The notes: generated by a model from the sequence alone, not told the origin. 64,000 bases of DNA from Candidatus Rokuibacteriota bacterium (GCA_016200085.1 JACQFL010000046.1:124001-188000); one strand, 5' to 3'. Counted from the first letter of the stretch, positions 7,193 through 14,929 are shown. Numbers and translations are program-made.

Positions 7193-8419
7193 ATGGCGCT
7201 GAAGTTCCCGATCTTCATGGACGCGCAGTCGACCACCCCGGTGGATCCGCGGGTGCTCGCGGCGATGATCCCGTACTTCACCGAGAAGTTCGGCCACCCC
7301 GCGAGCCGCAACCATCCGTTCGACTGGGAGGCCGAGGGCGCCGTGGACAGCGCCCGGGAGAAGATCGCCCGCCTGATCGGCGCGCGTGATCCGAAAGAGG
7401 TCGTGTTCACGTCCGGGGGCACGGAGTCCATCAACCTCGCCCTCAAGGGCGTGGCCGAGATGTACAAGGAGAAGGGCAATCACATCGTCACGACCGTGAT
7501 CGAGCAGCGCGCCGGGCTCGACGTCTGCAAGCGGCTCGAGCGCCAGGGCTTCGCGGTCACGTATGTGCCCGTCCAGGCCGACGGGCTGGTCGATGTCGCC
7601 AGGATCCGCGAGGCGATCACCGACAAGACCATCCTGATCTCGGTCATGTTCGCCAACAACGAGGTGGGCACGATCCAGGACGTCGCGGCCATCGGGAAGC
7701 TGGCCAAGGAGAAAGGCATCCTCTTCCACACCGACGCCACCCAGGCGGTGGGCAAGATCCCCGTCGACGTCGAGGCGATGGGGGTGGATCTGCTGTCGTG
7801 CACCGCGCACCTCGTGTACGGGCCCAAGGGGGTCGGCGCGCTCTACGTCCGCCGCAAGGGCCCGCGCGTGCGGCTGGCGCCCATGATGGACGGCGGCGGC
7901 CACGAGCGCGGCATGCGCTCGGGGACCCTGCCGGTGCCCCTCATCGTCGGCTTCGGCCGGGCGGCCGAGCTCTGCATGGAGGGCATGGTCGAGGAGGGCA
8001 AGCGGCTGGCCGCGCTGCGCGATCGGCTCCAGGACGCCATCCTCTCGAAGGTGGAGGACGCGTACCTGAACGGTCATCCGGAGCGGCGGCTGCCCCAGAA
8101 CCTGAACGTCTCGTTCGCCTACGTGGAGGGCGAGTCGGTGCTGATGGGCGTCAACAAGGAGACGGCCCTCAGCTCGGGCTCGGCCTGCACGTCGGCCACG
8201 CTCGAGCCGTCGTACGTCATCGCAGCGCTCGGGGCGAGCACGGAGCTGGCGCACTCGTCGATCCGCTTCAGCCTCCACCGGTTCACCACCCAGGAGGAGG
8301 TCGACTACGTGACCCAACGGATGATCGAGGTGATCAAGCGGCTGCGTGACATGTCGCCGCTCTACGAGCTGGCGAAAGAGGGCGTGGACATCAAGTCCAT
8401 CCAGTGGAAGGCCGAGTAA
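7193..8419 (+). CDS. iscS: IscS-like cysteine desulfurase homolog lacking the PLP lysine
   Basis: The 408-residue product aligns end to end with E. coli IscS (fold type I, PLP). Normal features are the DATQ motif, GGGHERGMRSGT, the mobile-loop catalytic cysteine C332 in SSGSACTS, and the C-terminal SPLYELAKEGVD segment. The Schiff-base lysine (E. coli K206, normally HKxYGPKG) is replaced by leucine: residues 206-210 read HLVYG, with codon CTC at 7811. The histidine that stacks on PLP (E. coli H104) is Gln105 (EQR instead of EHK). Normal desulfurase chemistry therefore looks impossible, although the persulfide cysteine remains. The reading frame is intact on both sides, so this is not a frameshift. 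The archaeal IscS of Archaeoglobus fulgidus is, from memory, another family member without this lysine. A canonical desulfurase lies at 13374-14531. Confidence 0.92.
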   Translation: MALKFPIFMDAQSTTPVDPRVLAAMIPYFTEKFGHPASRNHPFDWEAEGAVDSAREKIARLIGARDPKEVVFTSGGTESINLALKGVAEMYKEKGNHIVTTVIEQRAGLDVCKRLERQGFAVTYVPVQADGLVDVARIREAITDKTILISVMFANNEVGTIQDVAAIGKLAKEKGILFHTDATQAVGKIPVDVEAMGVDLLSCTAHLVYGPKGVGALYVRRKGPRVRLAPMMDGGGHERGMRSGTLPVPLIVGFGRAAELCMEGMVEEGKRLAALRDRLQDAILSKVEDAYLNGHPERRLPQNLNVSFAYVEGESVLMGVNKETALSSGSACTSATLEPSYVIAALGASTELAHSSIRFSLHRFTTQEEVDYVTQRMIEVIKRLRDMSPLYELAKEGVDIKSIQWKAE

Positions 8420-8432
8420 GGGGGGCCGGGGC

Positions 8433-8843
8433 ATGGCGTACAGCGAGAAGGTCGTCGATCACTACAACAACCCGCGCAACGTCGGATCCTTCGCCAAGGA
8501 AACCCCGGGGGTGGGCACCGGCCTCGTCGGCGCGCCGGAGTGCGGCGACGTCATGAAGCTGCAGATCCGCGTCAACGTCGAGACCGGCGTGATCGAGGAT
8601 GCCAAGTTCAAGACGTTCGGCTGCGGCAGCGCCATCGCGTCGTCGAGCCTGGCCACCGAGTGGCTCAAGGGCAAGTCGGTCGACGAGGCGGCCAAGATCA
8701 AGAACACGGACATCGTGAACGAGCTGAAGCTGCCGCCGGTCAAGATCCACTGCTCGGTGCTCGCCGAGGACGCGATCAAGGCCGCCCTGACCGACTACCG
8801 GGAGAAGCACGCGTCGGCCCCGGCGGGCACGACGGCGCGGTAA
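8433..8843 (+). CDS. iscU: Fe-S cluster assembly scaffold IscU
   Basis: This 136-residue IscU carries every ligand position of the family: C37 and D39 in ECGD, C64 in GCGS, and H106/C107 in the KIHCSVLAEDAI segment. The LPPVK motif (100-104) recognised by the HscA chaperone is exact, matching the presence of hscA and hscB downstream. It accepts sulfur and iron to build a [2Fe-2S] cluster before transfer to apo-proteins. ATG 8433 lies 13 bases after the iscS stop and after a GGGGG-rich Shine-Dalgarno; an upstream in-frame extension into iscS is not needed. Because the partner IscS lacks the PLP lysine, sulfur for this scaffold may come from the second desulfurase. Confidence 0.96.
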   Translation: MAYSEKVVDHYNNPRNVGSFAKETPGVGTGLVGAPECGDVMKLQIRVNVETGVIEDAKFKTFGCGSAIASSSLATEWLKGKSVDEAAKIKNTDIVNELKLPPVKIHCSVLAEDAIKAALTDYREKHASAPAGTTAR

Positions 8844-8859
8844 GGGGGCGAATCGAGGC

Positions 8860-9189
8860 ATGGCGCTGGCACTGTCCGAGAAAGCGGTCGAGAAGGTGAA
8901 CGAGCTCAAGCGCGCCCAGGATCTCGGGGACAACGTGTTCCTCCGCATGGGCGTCAAGGGCGGCGGCTGTTCGGGGATGTCGTACTCCCTGGAGTTCGAC
9001 ACGGAGAAGGGCCCGCACGACAAGGAGTTCGACATCGACGGCGTGAAGGTCGTGTGCGACAAGAAGAGCTACCTCTACCTGACCGGCACCACGCTGGATT
9101 ACGTCATGCAGGGGCTGACGGGGGGCTTCACGTTCGTCAACCCCCAGGCGAAATCCACCTGCGGGTGTGGGACCTCCTTCTCGGCGTAA
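8860..9189 (+). CDS. iscA: A-type Fe-S carrier IscA (HesB family)
   Basis: The 109-residue protein belongs to the IscA/ErpA/HesB family and keeps the three invariant cysteines: C37 in GGGCSGM, and C101/C103 in the C-terminal CGCG motif. A-type carriers receive clusters or iron and pass them to [4Fe-4S] apo-enzymes. It sits between iscU and hscB as in the proteobacterial isc operon. From the sequence alone IscA and ErpA cannot be separated; position favours IscA. Confidence 0.93.
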   Translation: MALALSEKAVEKVNELKRAQDLGDNVFLRMGVKGGGCSGMSYSLEFDTEKGPHDKEFDIDGVKVVCDKKSYLYLTGTTLDYVMQGLTGGFTFVNPQAKSTCGCGTSFSA

Positions 9190-9250
9190 CCGGCCCGGCC
9201 GCGGTGAGCGTGGACGGGCCCGGCGGCGGGCCCGTTCTCGTTTCGGGGGA

Positions 9251-9889
9251 ATGAGCGACGCGATGGATCATTTCGAGGTCTTCGGGCTGCCGCGGCGGCT
9301 CCGCATCGACGAGGCGGATCTGCAGCGCCGGTTCTACAAGCTGGCGCGGCGGCACCACCCCGACTTCCAGGCTCAGGCCGCGCCGGACGAGCAGGCGCGC
9401 GCGCTGGAAGCCTCGGCCGGAGTGAACGCCGCCTACCGGGCGCTGCGGCATCCCATCGCGCGAATCGAGTACCTCGTGCGTCTGGAGGAGGGCCGGGAGA
9501 CGAAGGAGGGCGCCACGGTGAAGCCGAAGGCGCCGCCCGTGCTGCTCGAGGAGATGTTCGAGATCCAGGAGGCCCTGGCCGAGGCCAAGGCCGGCGGGCT
9601 GACGGACGAGGTGCGCGCTACGCTGAGCGCCCAGCGCGAGCGCCTGATCGCGCGCTACCGCGACGAGGAGGCGCGGCTCCAGGGGCCGCTGGCCGAGGGG
9701 TGGGACGTGGCGGCACCGGCGGAGCGTCCTGCGCGGCTCGCCGCCTTGAAGGAGGCGCTGGCCACCCGCGCCTATCTGCGAACGGTCGTCGACGATCTCG
9801 GCGCCGCGCTGGGCGACACGGACGGCCGCTTCACGGCGGACGGAGAGATCGAGGGCAGGGACAGGCATGTCGCGCATCATCGGCATTGA
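9251..9889 (+). CDS. hscB: J-domain co-chaperone HscB
   Basis: This 212-residue protein has an N-terminal J domain (FEVFGLPRR at about residue 8, HPD loop in RRHHPDF near 36) and a C-terminal helical domain that in the family binds IscU. HscB delivers IscU to HscA and stimulates its ATPase. ATG 9251 is preceded by GGGGGA; ATG 9263 is an alternative start. A short hairpin-prone gap (CGGGCCCGGCGG) separates it from iscA. Its last 23 bases overlap the hscA start, so the chaperone pair is translationally coupled. Confidence 0.92.
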   Translation: MSDAMDHFEVFGLPRRLRIDEADLQRRFYKLARRHHPDFQAQAAPDEQARALEASAGVNAAYRALRHPIARIEYLVRLEEGRETKEGATVKPKAPPVLLEEMFEIQEALAEAKAGGLTDEVRATLSAQRERLIARYRDEEARLQGPLAEGWDVAAPAERPARLAALKEALATRAYLRTVVDDLGAALGDTDGRFTADGEIEGRDRHVAHHRH

Positions 9890-11696
9890 TCTCGGGACCA
9901 CCAACAGCCTCGTCGGCTACGTCGACGACACGACGGGGCTGCCGCGGGTGATCCCGGACCGCGAGGGGCGCGTCCTGCTTCCCTCCGTCGTGGGCTTCAC
10001 GAGCAACGGCATCGTCGTCGGCGACGCCGCGCGGCGCCAGCTCGTCCGGCGGTCCCGGTCCACCGTGTACTCGGTGAAGCGCCTCATGGGGCGGGCCTAC
10101 GAGGACGTCAAGGACGAGCTGTGCTACCTGCCGTTCCAGATCTGCCCGGGCGAGGGTGTCGTCAAGATCCAGATCGGCGACCGGCAGGTGACCCCGCCCG
10201 AGGTGTCGGCGGTGATCCTCAAGTCGCTGAAGGAGCGGGCCGAGGCGCACTTCGGCGAGCCCGTGGAGAAAGCGGTCATCACCGTGCCCGCCTACTTCAA
10301 CGACAGCCAGCGCCAGGCCACGCGCGACGCCGGCCGGATCGCGGGGCTGGACGTGGTCCGCATCGTGAACGAGCCCACGGCCGCTTCGCTCGCCTACGGC
10401 CTGCACCAGCTGAAGAGCGGCGTTGTCGCCGTCTACGACCTCGGCGGCGGGACCTTCGACATCTCCATCCTCCGCGTGCACGACGGTGTCTTCGAGGTGC
10501 TGGCCACCAACGGCGACACCCACCTCGGCGGCGACGACTTCGACCGCGCCATCGCCCTGGCGCTCGTCGACGACGCACGGGTGCGTTACGGCCGTCACCT
10601 GATGGATGGGGAGTCCATCCAGGAGATGCGCCTGGCGGCCGAGGCGGCGAAGATCCGGCTCTCGTCGGAGGCGCGCACCGCGCTGACGATCCCCTTCGAC
10701 GACTTCACCTATCACCGCGAGCTGTCGCGGGAGGATCTCGAGCGGCTGATCGAGCCGCTGGTGGAGCGCACGCTCGGTCCGTGCCGCGCGGCCCTGGCCG
10801 ACGCGGGGCTCACGCCGGCCGACATCACCGAGGTCGTGCTCGTCGGCGGCTCCACGCGGGTGCCGCTCGTGCGCCGGCGCGTGCAGGAGGTGTTCGGCCG
10901 GATGCCGCACAGCCAGATCAACCCGGACGAGGTCGTGGCGCTCGGCGCGGCGGTGCAGGCCCACATCCTGGCCGGCGGCATCACCACCATGCTGCTCCTC
11001 GACGTCACCCCGCTCTCGCTCGGCATCGAGACCCTGGGCGGCATCGTGAGCGTGCTCATCCCCCGCAACACGACGATCCCGACCGCCGCGCGCGAGATGT
11101 TCACCACCTCGGTCGACGGCCAGAGCGTGGTCGACATGCACGTGGTCCAGGGCGAGCGCGAGCTGGCCAAGGACTGCCGGTCGCTGGCGCGCTTCGAGCT
11201 GCGGGGGATCGATGCCATGCCGGCGGGCATGCCGAAGATCGAGGTCGGCTTCCTGATCGACGCCAACGGCATCCTGCAAGTGACCGCCAAGGAGCTGCGC
11301 ACGGGCAAGGCGGCGTCGATCGAGGTGAAGCCGACCTACGGGCTGAGCGACGGCGAGGTCGAGCGGATGGTCGAGGAATCCTTCGAGTACGCGGAGGCGG
11401 ACGTCGAGGCGCGCCTGCTCATCGAGGTCCGCAACGAGGCCGACACGGTCATCACCCACGTGGAGCGCGCGCTGCGCCAGGGGGGCCGGCTCGTCGACGA
11501 CGCGGAGCGGGCGGGCATCGAGTCCGCGCTGCGCGACCTGCGCGAGGCGCGGCAGGTCACCGACCGGGAGCGGATCCGCGAGGCCACCGTCGCGATGAAC
11601 CGCGCGACCGAGCACCTCGCCGAGCTCATGATGGACGCTGCCCTCAAGGGGGCGCTGGGCACCAGGCGCGCGGACGATCTCATGGGGTCGCGCTGA
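9867..11696 (+). CDS. hscA: Hsp70-family chaperone HscA
   Basis: The 609-residue product is a DnaK-like ATPase of HscA length. The phosphate-1 motif GIDLGTTNS starts at residue 4, the YDLGGGTFDIS phosphate-2 motif is near 190, and the VLVGGSTRVP adenosine motif is near 325. A substrate-binding domain follows (LLDVTPLSLGIE near 375) and then a short helical lid. It works with HscB on the LPPVK motif of IscU to release assembled clusters. The stop overlaps the fdx start (TGATG). General DnaK is unlikely given length, absence of the DnaK C-terminal tail and operon context. Confidence 0.95.
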   Translation: MSRIIGIDLGTTNSLVGYVDDTTGLPRVIPDREGRVLLPSVVGFTSNGIVVGDAARRQLVRRSRSTVYSVKRLMGRAYEDVKDELCYLPFQICPGEGVVKIQIGDRQVTPPEVSAVILKSLKERAEAHFGEPVEKAVITVPAYFNDSQRQATRDAGRIAGLDVVRIVNEPTAASLAYGLHQLKSGVVAVYDLGGGTFDISILRVHDGVFEVLATNGDTHLGGDDFDRAIALALVDDARVRYGRHLMDGESIQEMRLAAEAAKIRLSSEARTALTIPFDDFTYHRELSREDLERLIEPLVERTLGPCRAALADAGLTPADITEVVLVGGSTRVPLVRRRVQEVFGRMPHSQINPDEVVALGAAVQAHILAGGITTMLLLDVTPLSLGIETLGGIVSVLIPRNTTIPTAAREMFTTSVDGQSVVDMHVVQGERELAKDCRSLARFELRGIDAMPAGMPKIEVGFLIDANGILQVTAKELRTGKAASIEVKPTYGLSDGEVERMVEESFEYAEADVEARLLIEVRNEADTVITHVERALRQGGRLVDDAERAGIESALRDLREARQVTDRERIREATVAMNRATEHLAELMMDAALKGALGTRRADDLMGSR

Positions 11697-12019
11697 TGGC
11701 GACGCACAAGGTGACGTTCCTGCCGCTGAACGTGACCGTCGAGGTGGACGACGAGAAGTACCCGCTCGCCGATCACGGCAAGCCGGGCTCGCTGCTCGAC
11801 ATCGCCCTGGCCAATGACATCGAGCTCGAGCACAACTGCGGCGGCTCCTGCGCCTGCACGACGTGCCACGTCGTGGTGCGCGAGGGCGAGGAGAACCTCT
11901 CGGAGATGCAGGCCGACGAGGAGGATCGGCTCGACATGGCGGAAGGGCTGACGATCCACTCGCGGCTGGGGTGCCAGGCGGTGGTGCGCGGCGACGTGGT
12001 GGTGGAGATCCCCAAGTGA
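11696..12019 (+). CDS. fdx: ISC-type [2Fe-2S] ferredoxin
   Basis: This 107-residue adrenodoxin-like ferredoxin has the ligand pattern C48-x5-C54-x2-C57 (CGGSCACTTC) and C93 (LGCQ), as in E. coli Fdx, which supplies electrons during cluster assembly. An additional cysteine, C52, lies within the loop as in several homologs. The ATG overlaps the hscA stop, and the stop overlaps the GTG of iscX, so it is embedded in the isc operon. The C-terminal VVVEIPK is typical of the family. Confidence 0.95.
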   Translation: MATHKVTFLPLNVTVEVDDEKYPLADHGKPGSLLDIALANDIELEHNCGGSCACTTCHVVVREGEENLSEMQADEEDRLDMAEGLTIHSRLGCQAVVRGDVVVEIPK

Positions 12020-12219
12020 TCACCTGGCGAGACGCCGAAGACGTCGGGATCGCGCTGCTCGAGGCGCATCCGGACGTGGACCCGCTCAGCGTGCGCTTCA
12101 CGGATCTGCACCGGTTCGTCACGGCGCTGGCCGGGTTCACGGACGATCCCAAGGCCTCCAACGAGAAGCTGCTCGAGGCCATACAGATGGCGTGGCTCGA
12201 TGAGTACCGCAACCGGTGA
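12016..12219 (+). CDS. iscX: IscX (small acidic ISC accessory protein)
   Basis: The 67-residue product matches IscX throughout: WRDAEDVGIAL near the start, DPLSVRFTDLH in the middle and ASNEKLLEAIQMAWLDEY at the end, with the conserved tryptophan and acidic patch. IscX binds iron and IscS and modulates desulfurase activity in E. coli. The GTG start at 12016 overlaps the fdx stop (GTGA). It is striking that IscX is kept although the IscS of this operon appears catalytically dead. It is the last gene of the operon. Confidence 0.93.
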   Translation: MITWRDAEDVGIALLEAHPDVDPLSVRFTDLHRFVTALAGFTDDPKASNEKLLEAIQMAWLDEYRNR

Positions 12220-12233
12220 TGGCGTCCGGGCGC

Positions 12234-12350
12234 GCGCCGAGGGGGCGGTGGGTCCGCTCGCGATCCGCCGACTCAGGCGTGGCCGCAGGCGGGGACCTCG
12301 CATGACTTGCCCCCCACGGATCGCCGGGGGACCCACCGCCCCCTCGGCGC
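12234..12350. repeat. 22-bp perfect inverted repeat between convergent isc and DsrE-like operons
   Basis: The arms at 12234-12255 and 12329-12350 are perfect reverse complements over 22 bp (core GAGGGGGCGGTGGGTCC) and are separated by 73 bases. A GCGATCCG octamer near the inner edge of the left arm recurs inverted near the right arm, extending the symmetry imperfectly. It lies where the + strand isc operon and the - strand DsrE-like operon converge. A bidirectional terminator or a small non-autonomous palindromic element would both fit. No open frame of note is inside. Confidence 0.75.
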
Positions 12351-12424
12351 TCCTCCTGGCGATCACGGGCGGGGACGACTCGTCGGTCAGGTCAGTCGAG
12401 CGGGCTTCGGAGCTTCTCGCTCTG

Positions 12425-12646
12425 CTACCAGGTGATGACCTGGTCGGCGGCGTAGATGAGGTCGAGGAGGGCGTCGTAGGACACCTCGTCGGGGACGCGA
12501 CGGACGGTCACACCATCGGGCAGCGGAACCTCTGGCGCGCCTTCGAGCAGCCCGACGCTCACGGTGTCGCCGGCGGCGAGCTGGCGGGCGATGACGTCGA
12601 GGGCGAGCGGGGCCTCGGCCTTGAGCAGGTGCAAGACGGTGGGCAT
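12425..12646 (-). CDS. DsrH/TusB-like sulfur relay protein
   Basis: This 73-residue protein starts MPTVLHLLK and ends DQVITW; the hydrophobic beta strands, the small size and the terminal tryptophan match the DsrH/TusB family. It has no cysteine, so it would be a structural rather than persulfide-carrying subunit. It is third in a minus-strand trio, its ATG sharing a base with the stop of the upstream gene (TGATG). In E. coli TusBCD pass sulfur from IscS to TusE and MnmA; in sulfur oxidisers DsrEFH exchange sulfur with DsrC. Which role applies here is not decided by the sequence. Confidence 0.7.
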   Translation of the reverse strand: MPTVLHLLKAEAPLALDVIARQLAAGDTVSVGLLEGAPEVPLPDGVTVRRVPDEVSYDALLDLIYAADQVITW

Positions 12647-13002
12647 CAGAAGACGAAGAAGCGGCGGGCGGCCCTGAAGAGGGTGGCGAGGCGCTCGCGG
12701 TCAATCGTGACGATGGGGTTGCCGTCGGCGTTCCAGTCTTTTTCCGCGGGGATCGACGATGCCTCGACGTGGAACGGGATGCCGAGCCGCTTGAGGCTGT
12801 CGCGGAACTTGGCGACGTCGTCGCCGTCCACGAGGTCGTCGGTGTCGGCGTCGAGCAGGTGGACGGCGGGGCCCGCCAGCACGAACGTCACCTCGTTCTC
12901 GCCGGCGACGATGCCCACGCCGATCCGCATGGCCTCGAAGGCGCGGCCCGAAACGCGCGGATCGGACGAGATGAGCACGAGGACGGGCTGGCCGTCGTCC
13001 AC
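12646..13002 (-). CDS. DsrE/DsrF-like protein
   Basis: The 118-residue product shows the DsrE/F alpha/beta fold: VLVLISSDP strand at the N-terminus, a central VTFVLAGPAVHLL strand, and LGIPFHVEASSIP near residue 75. No cysteine is present, so it cannot itself carry a persulfide. Start is GTG 13002, seven bases after the stop of the DsrE-like gene upstream in the operon. It probably forms a hetero-oligomer with the two neighbouring DsrE/H-like proteins. Assignment to DsrF in particular is inference from gene order. Confidence 0.65.
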   Translation of the reverse strand: MDDGQPVLVLISSDPRVSGRAFEAMRIGVGIVAGENEVTFVLAGPAVHLLDADTDDLVDGDDVAKFRDSLKRLGIPFHVEASSIPAEKDWNADGNPIVTIDRERLATLFRAARRFFVF

Positions 13003-13009
13003 GCGCGGG

Positions 13010-13333
13010 CTAGTTGAGAGCGACGAACCGGTCGGTGCCGTTGACGATGTCGGTCAGCACCACCAGGCCGCAGTAGGTCACGCCCGCGCCGTCGTCGAGC
13101 GGGATGCGCCGCTTCTGGCAGCCGTAGGCGCACACGAAGACCTTGGCGCCGCGGCCGGGGAGCGCGCGCACGCGCGGATCGTCCAGCGCGCGGACGCCGT
13201 CGTCGATCAGGTAGAGGTACAGATCGTCGCCGCGTCCGAGCGCAGCGTCGCCGAGCCCGAGCGCGGTCTGGAGATTCGTGGTGTCGGGCCCGGTGGAGAG
13301 CAGGACGCCGAGTTTCTTTTTCGCCCGATCCAT
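13010..13333 (-). CDS. DsrE-like sulfur carrier protein with conserved cysteines
   Basis: This DsrE-family protein (107 residues from ATG 13333; an alternative ATG at 13351 adds six) has the KLGVLLSTG first strand and a cysteine-bearing loop VCAYGCQKR, followed by TYCGLVVL. In TusD/DsrE one cysteine in this region carries the persulfide. It is the only subunit of the trio with cysteines. It is divergent from the canonical desulfurase gene at 13374, only about 40 bp away, so the two probably share a control region. That position fits a relay that draws sulfur from that desulfurase. Confidence 0.75.
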   Translation of the reverse strand: MDRAKKKLGVLLSTGPDTTNLQTALGLGDAALGRGDDLYLYLIDDGVRALDDPRVRALPGRGAKVFVCAYGCQKRRIPLDDGAGVTYCGLVVLTDIVNGTDRFVALN

Positions 13334-13373
13334 GCGGGTCGAGCGTAGCATCGTGGGACGGAAGGAGCAACCG

Positions 13374-14531
13374 ATGAGCCGTCATGTCTATCTCGATCAC
13401 AACGCATCGACGCCCGTGCACCCCGAGGCGCTGGCCGAGATGCTGCCGTACTTCAGCGAGGTCTACGGCAACGCTTCCAGCGTGCACGCCTTTGGGCGCG
13501 AGGCGCGCGAGGCCCTCGACCGCGGGCGCGAGCGGATCGCGGCGTCCCTGCGCGTCAAGCCCGACGAGATCGTGTTCACCTCGGGCGGCACCGAGTCCGA
13601 CAACTTCGCGATCAAGGGTGTCGCGCTCGCCCGCGGGCGCGGGCACGTGATCACGACCCAGATCGAGCACCACGCGGTACTGCGGGCGGTGGAGTGGCTC
13701 GAGACCCAGGGGTTCACCGCGACGTACCTGCCGGTGGACTCGTACGGCATGCTCGATCCCGACGAGGTCGCGCGCGCCATTCGCCCCGACACCATCCTGA
13801 TCTCGGTGATGGGCGCCAACAGCGAGGTCGGCACCGTCCAGCCGCTGGCCGCCATCGGCGCCATCGCCCGCGCGCACGGCGTGCCGTTCCACGTCGACGC
13901 GGTGCAGACCTTCGGCAAGGTGCCGATGGACGTCGTGGCCATGGGCATCGACCTGCTGTCCTGCTCGGGCCACAAGATCTACGGCCCCAAGGGCATCGCC
14001 GCCCTCTACGTCCGCAAGGGCACGAAGATGGTGGCCATCCAGCACGGGGGCGAGCACGAGCGGCGACGGCGGGCGGGCACCGAGAACGTGGCGGGGGTCG
14101 TCGGCTTCGCCCGGGCCGTCGAGATCCGCGCGCGCGACATGGCGGAGGAAGCGGTCCGGGTGGGGGCGCTGCGCGACCGGCTGTGGCAGGGCATCCGCGA
14201 GCGGGTGCCCGAGGTGCGGCTCAACGGCCACCCGACCCAGCGGCTGCCCGGCACGGCCAACCTCGTCTACCGCGGCGTGGAGTCGGAATCCATCGTGCTC
14301 GGGCTGGATCTCAAGGGCATCGCGGTCTCGGCGGGCTCGGCTTGCACCTCGGGCAGCGTGGAGCCCTCGTACGTGCTGGTGGCCATGGGCATCCCGGTGG
14401 AGTGGGCGATGGGCTCGGTGCGCCACTCCCTCGGCCGCAGCACCACCGCCGAGGACATCGATTACGTGATCGAGTCGGTGGTGCCGCTGGTGGCCAGGCT
14501 GCGCACGAGCCTGCCGGTCGGGGCGGCGTGA
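13374..14531 (+). CDS. Canonical cysteine desulfurase (NifS/IscS family)
   Basis: The 385-residue PLP enzyme converts cysteine to alanine and transfers the sulfur as persulfide. All catalytic residues are present: H99 in IEHH (PLP stacking), the DAVQ motif, the Schiff-base lysine K201 in GHKIYGPKG, and C324 in SAGSACTS. The shorter loop and the EHERRRRAGTENV segment place it nearer NifS than E. coli IscS. A good GGAAGGAG ribosome-binding site precedes ATG 13374. It is followed with a GTGA overlap by a NifU-like scaffold and then cysE, which supplies the cysteine precursor. It is the only apparently active desulfurase in the window. Confidence 0.95.
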   Translation: MSRHVYLDHNASTPVHPEALAEMLPYFSEVYGNASSVHAFGREAREALDRGRERIAASLRVKPDEIVFTSGGTESDNFAIKGVALARGRGHVITTQIEHHAVLRAVEWLETQGFTATYLPVDSYGMLDPDEVARAIRPDTILISVMGANSEVGTVQPLAAIGAIARAHGVPFHVDAVQTFGKVPMDVVAMGIDLLSCSGHKIYGPKGIAALYVRKGTKMVAIQHGGEHERRRRAGTENVAGVVGFARAVEIRARDMAEEAVRVGALRDRLWQGIRERVPEVRLNGHPTQRLPGTANLVYRGVESESIVLGLDLKGIAVSAGSACTSGSVEPSYVLVAMGIPVEWAMGSVRHSLGRSTTAEDIDYVIESVVPLVARLRTSLPVGAA

Positions 14532-14929
14532 GGTACAGTCCCACGCTGGTGGATCACTTTCTCCACCCGCGCAATGCCGGGCTGATGCGCGAGCCCGACG
14601 CGGTCGGCGAGGACGAGTACGCCGGCTGCGGCGACCTCGCGCGCTTCTTCCTGCGCGTGCGCGAGGGGCGGGCGGCTGAGGTGCGGTTCCAGACGTACGG
14701 CTGCGGCCCCACGATCGCCGCCGCCAGCGCGGGCAGCGAGCTGGCCGCCGGCCGGGCGGTCACGGACCTGGCCGAGCTGGGCGCCCAGGAGATCGAGCAC
14801 GCGCTGGAGGGGTTGCCCGAGGATCGCAAGCACGCGGCCGACGTGGTCGCCGGCGCGCTGCGCGCGGCCGCCCGCGACTATCTCGGCCGGCGCAACGGTG
14901 ATAGAGAGGGAGGGGCGGGGAATGTTTGA
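14528..14929 (+). CDS. NifU/IscU-like scaffold protein lacking the third ligand cysteine
   Basis: This 133-residue protein aligns with the N-terminal scaffold domain of NifU/Isc[15 protein letters not shown] at the start, C34 with Asp two residues on (GCGD), and C59 in the YGCGPT motif. Where IscU has His-Cys (H105-C106 in E. coli), it has H102 followed by Ala103 (RKHAADV). The HscA-binding LPPVK motif is replaced by LPEDRK, so it should not depend on HscA/HscB. It starts with GTG overlapping the desulfurase stop (GTGA). It may assemble clusters with altered ligation or act as a carrier for the adjacent desulfurase. Confidence 0.8.
   Translation: MRYSPTLVDHFLHPRNAGLMREPDAVGEDEYAGCGDLARFFLRVREGRAAEVRFQTYGCGPTIAAASAGSELAAGRAVTDLAELGAQEIEHALEGLPEDRKHAADVVAGALRAAARDYLGRRNGDREGGAGNV

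Noticed and set aside
7805-7820. IscS lysine loss as a sequencing error
   Set aside because: Changing the lysine codon to CTC needs more than one substitution, the frame is intact, and an independent catalytic residue (Gln105) is also changed.
12234-12350. Insertion sequence with terminal inverted repeats
   Set aside because: Only 73 bases lie between the arms, with no transposase and no obvious target-site duplication.
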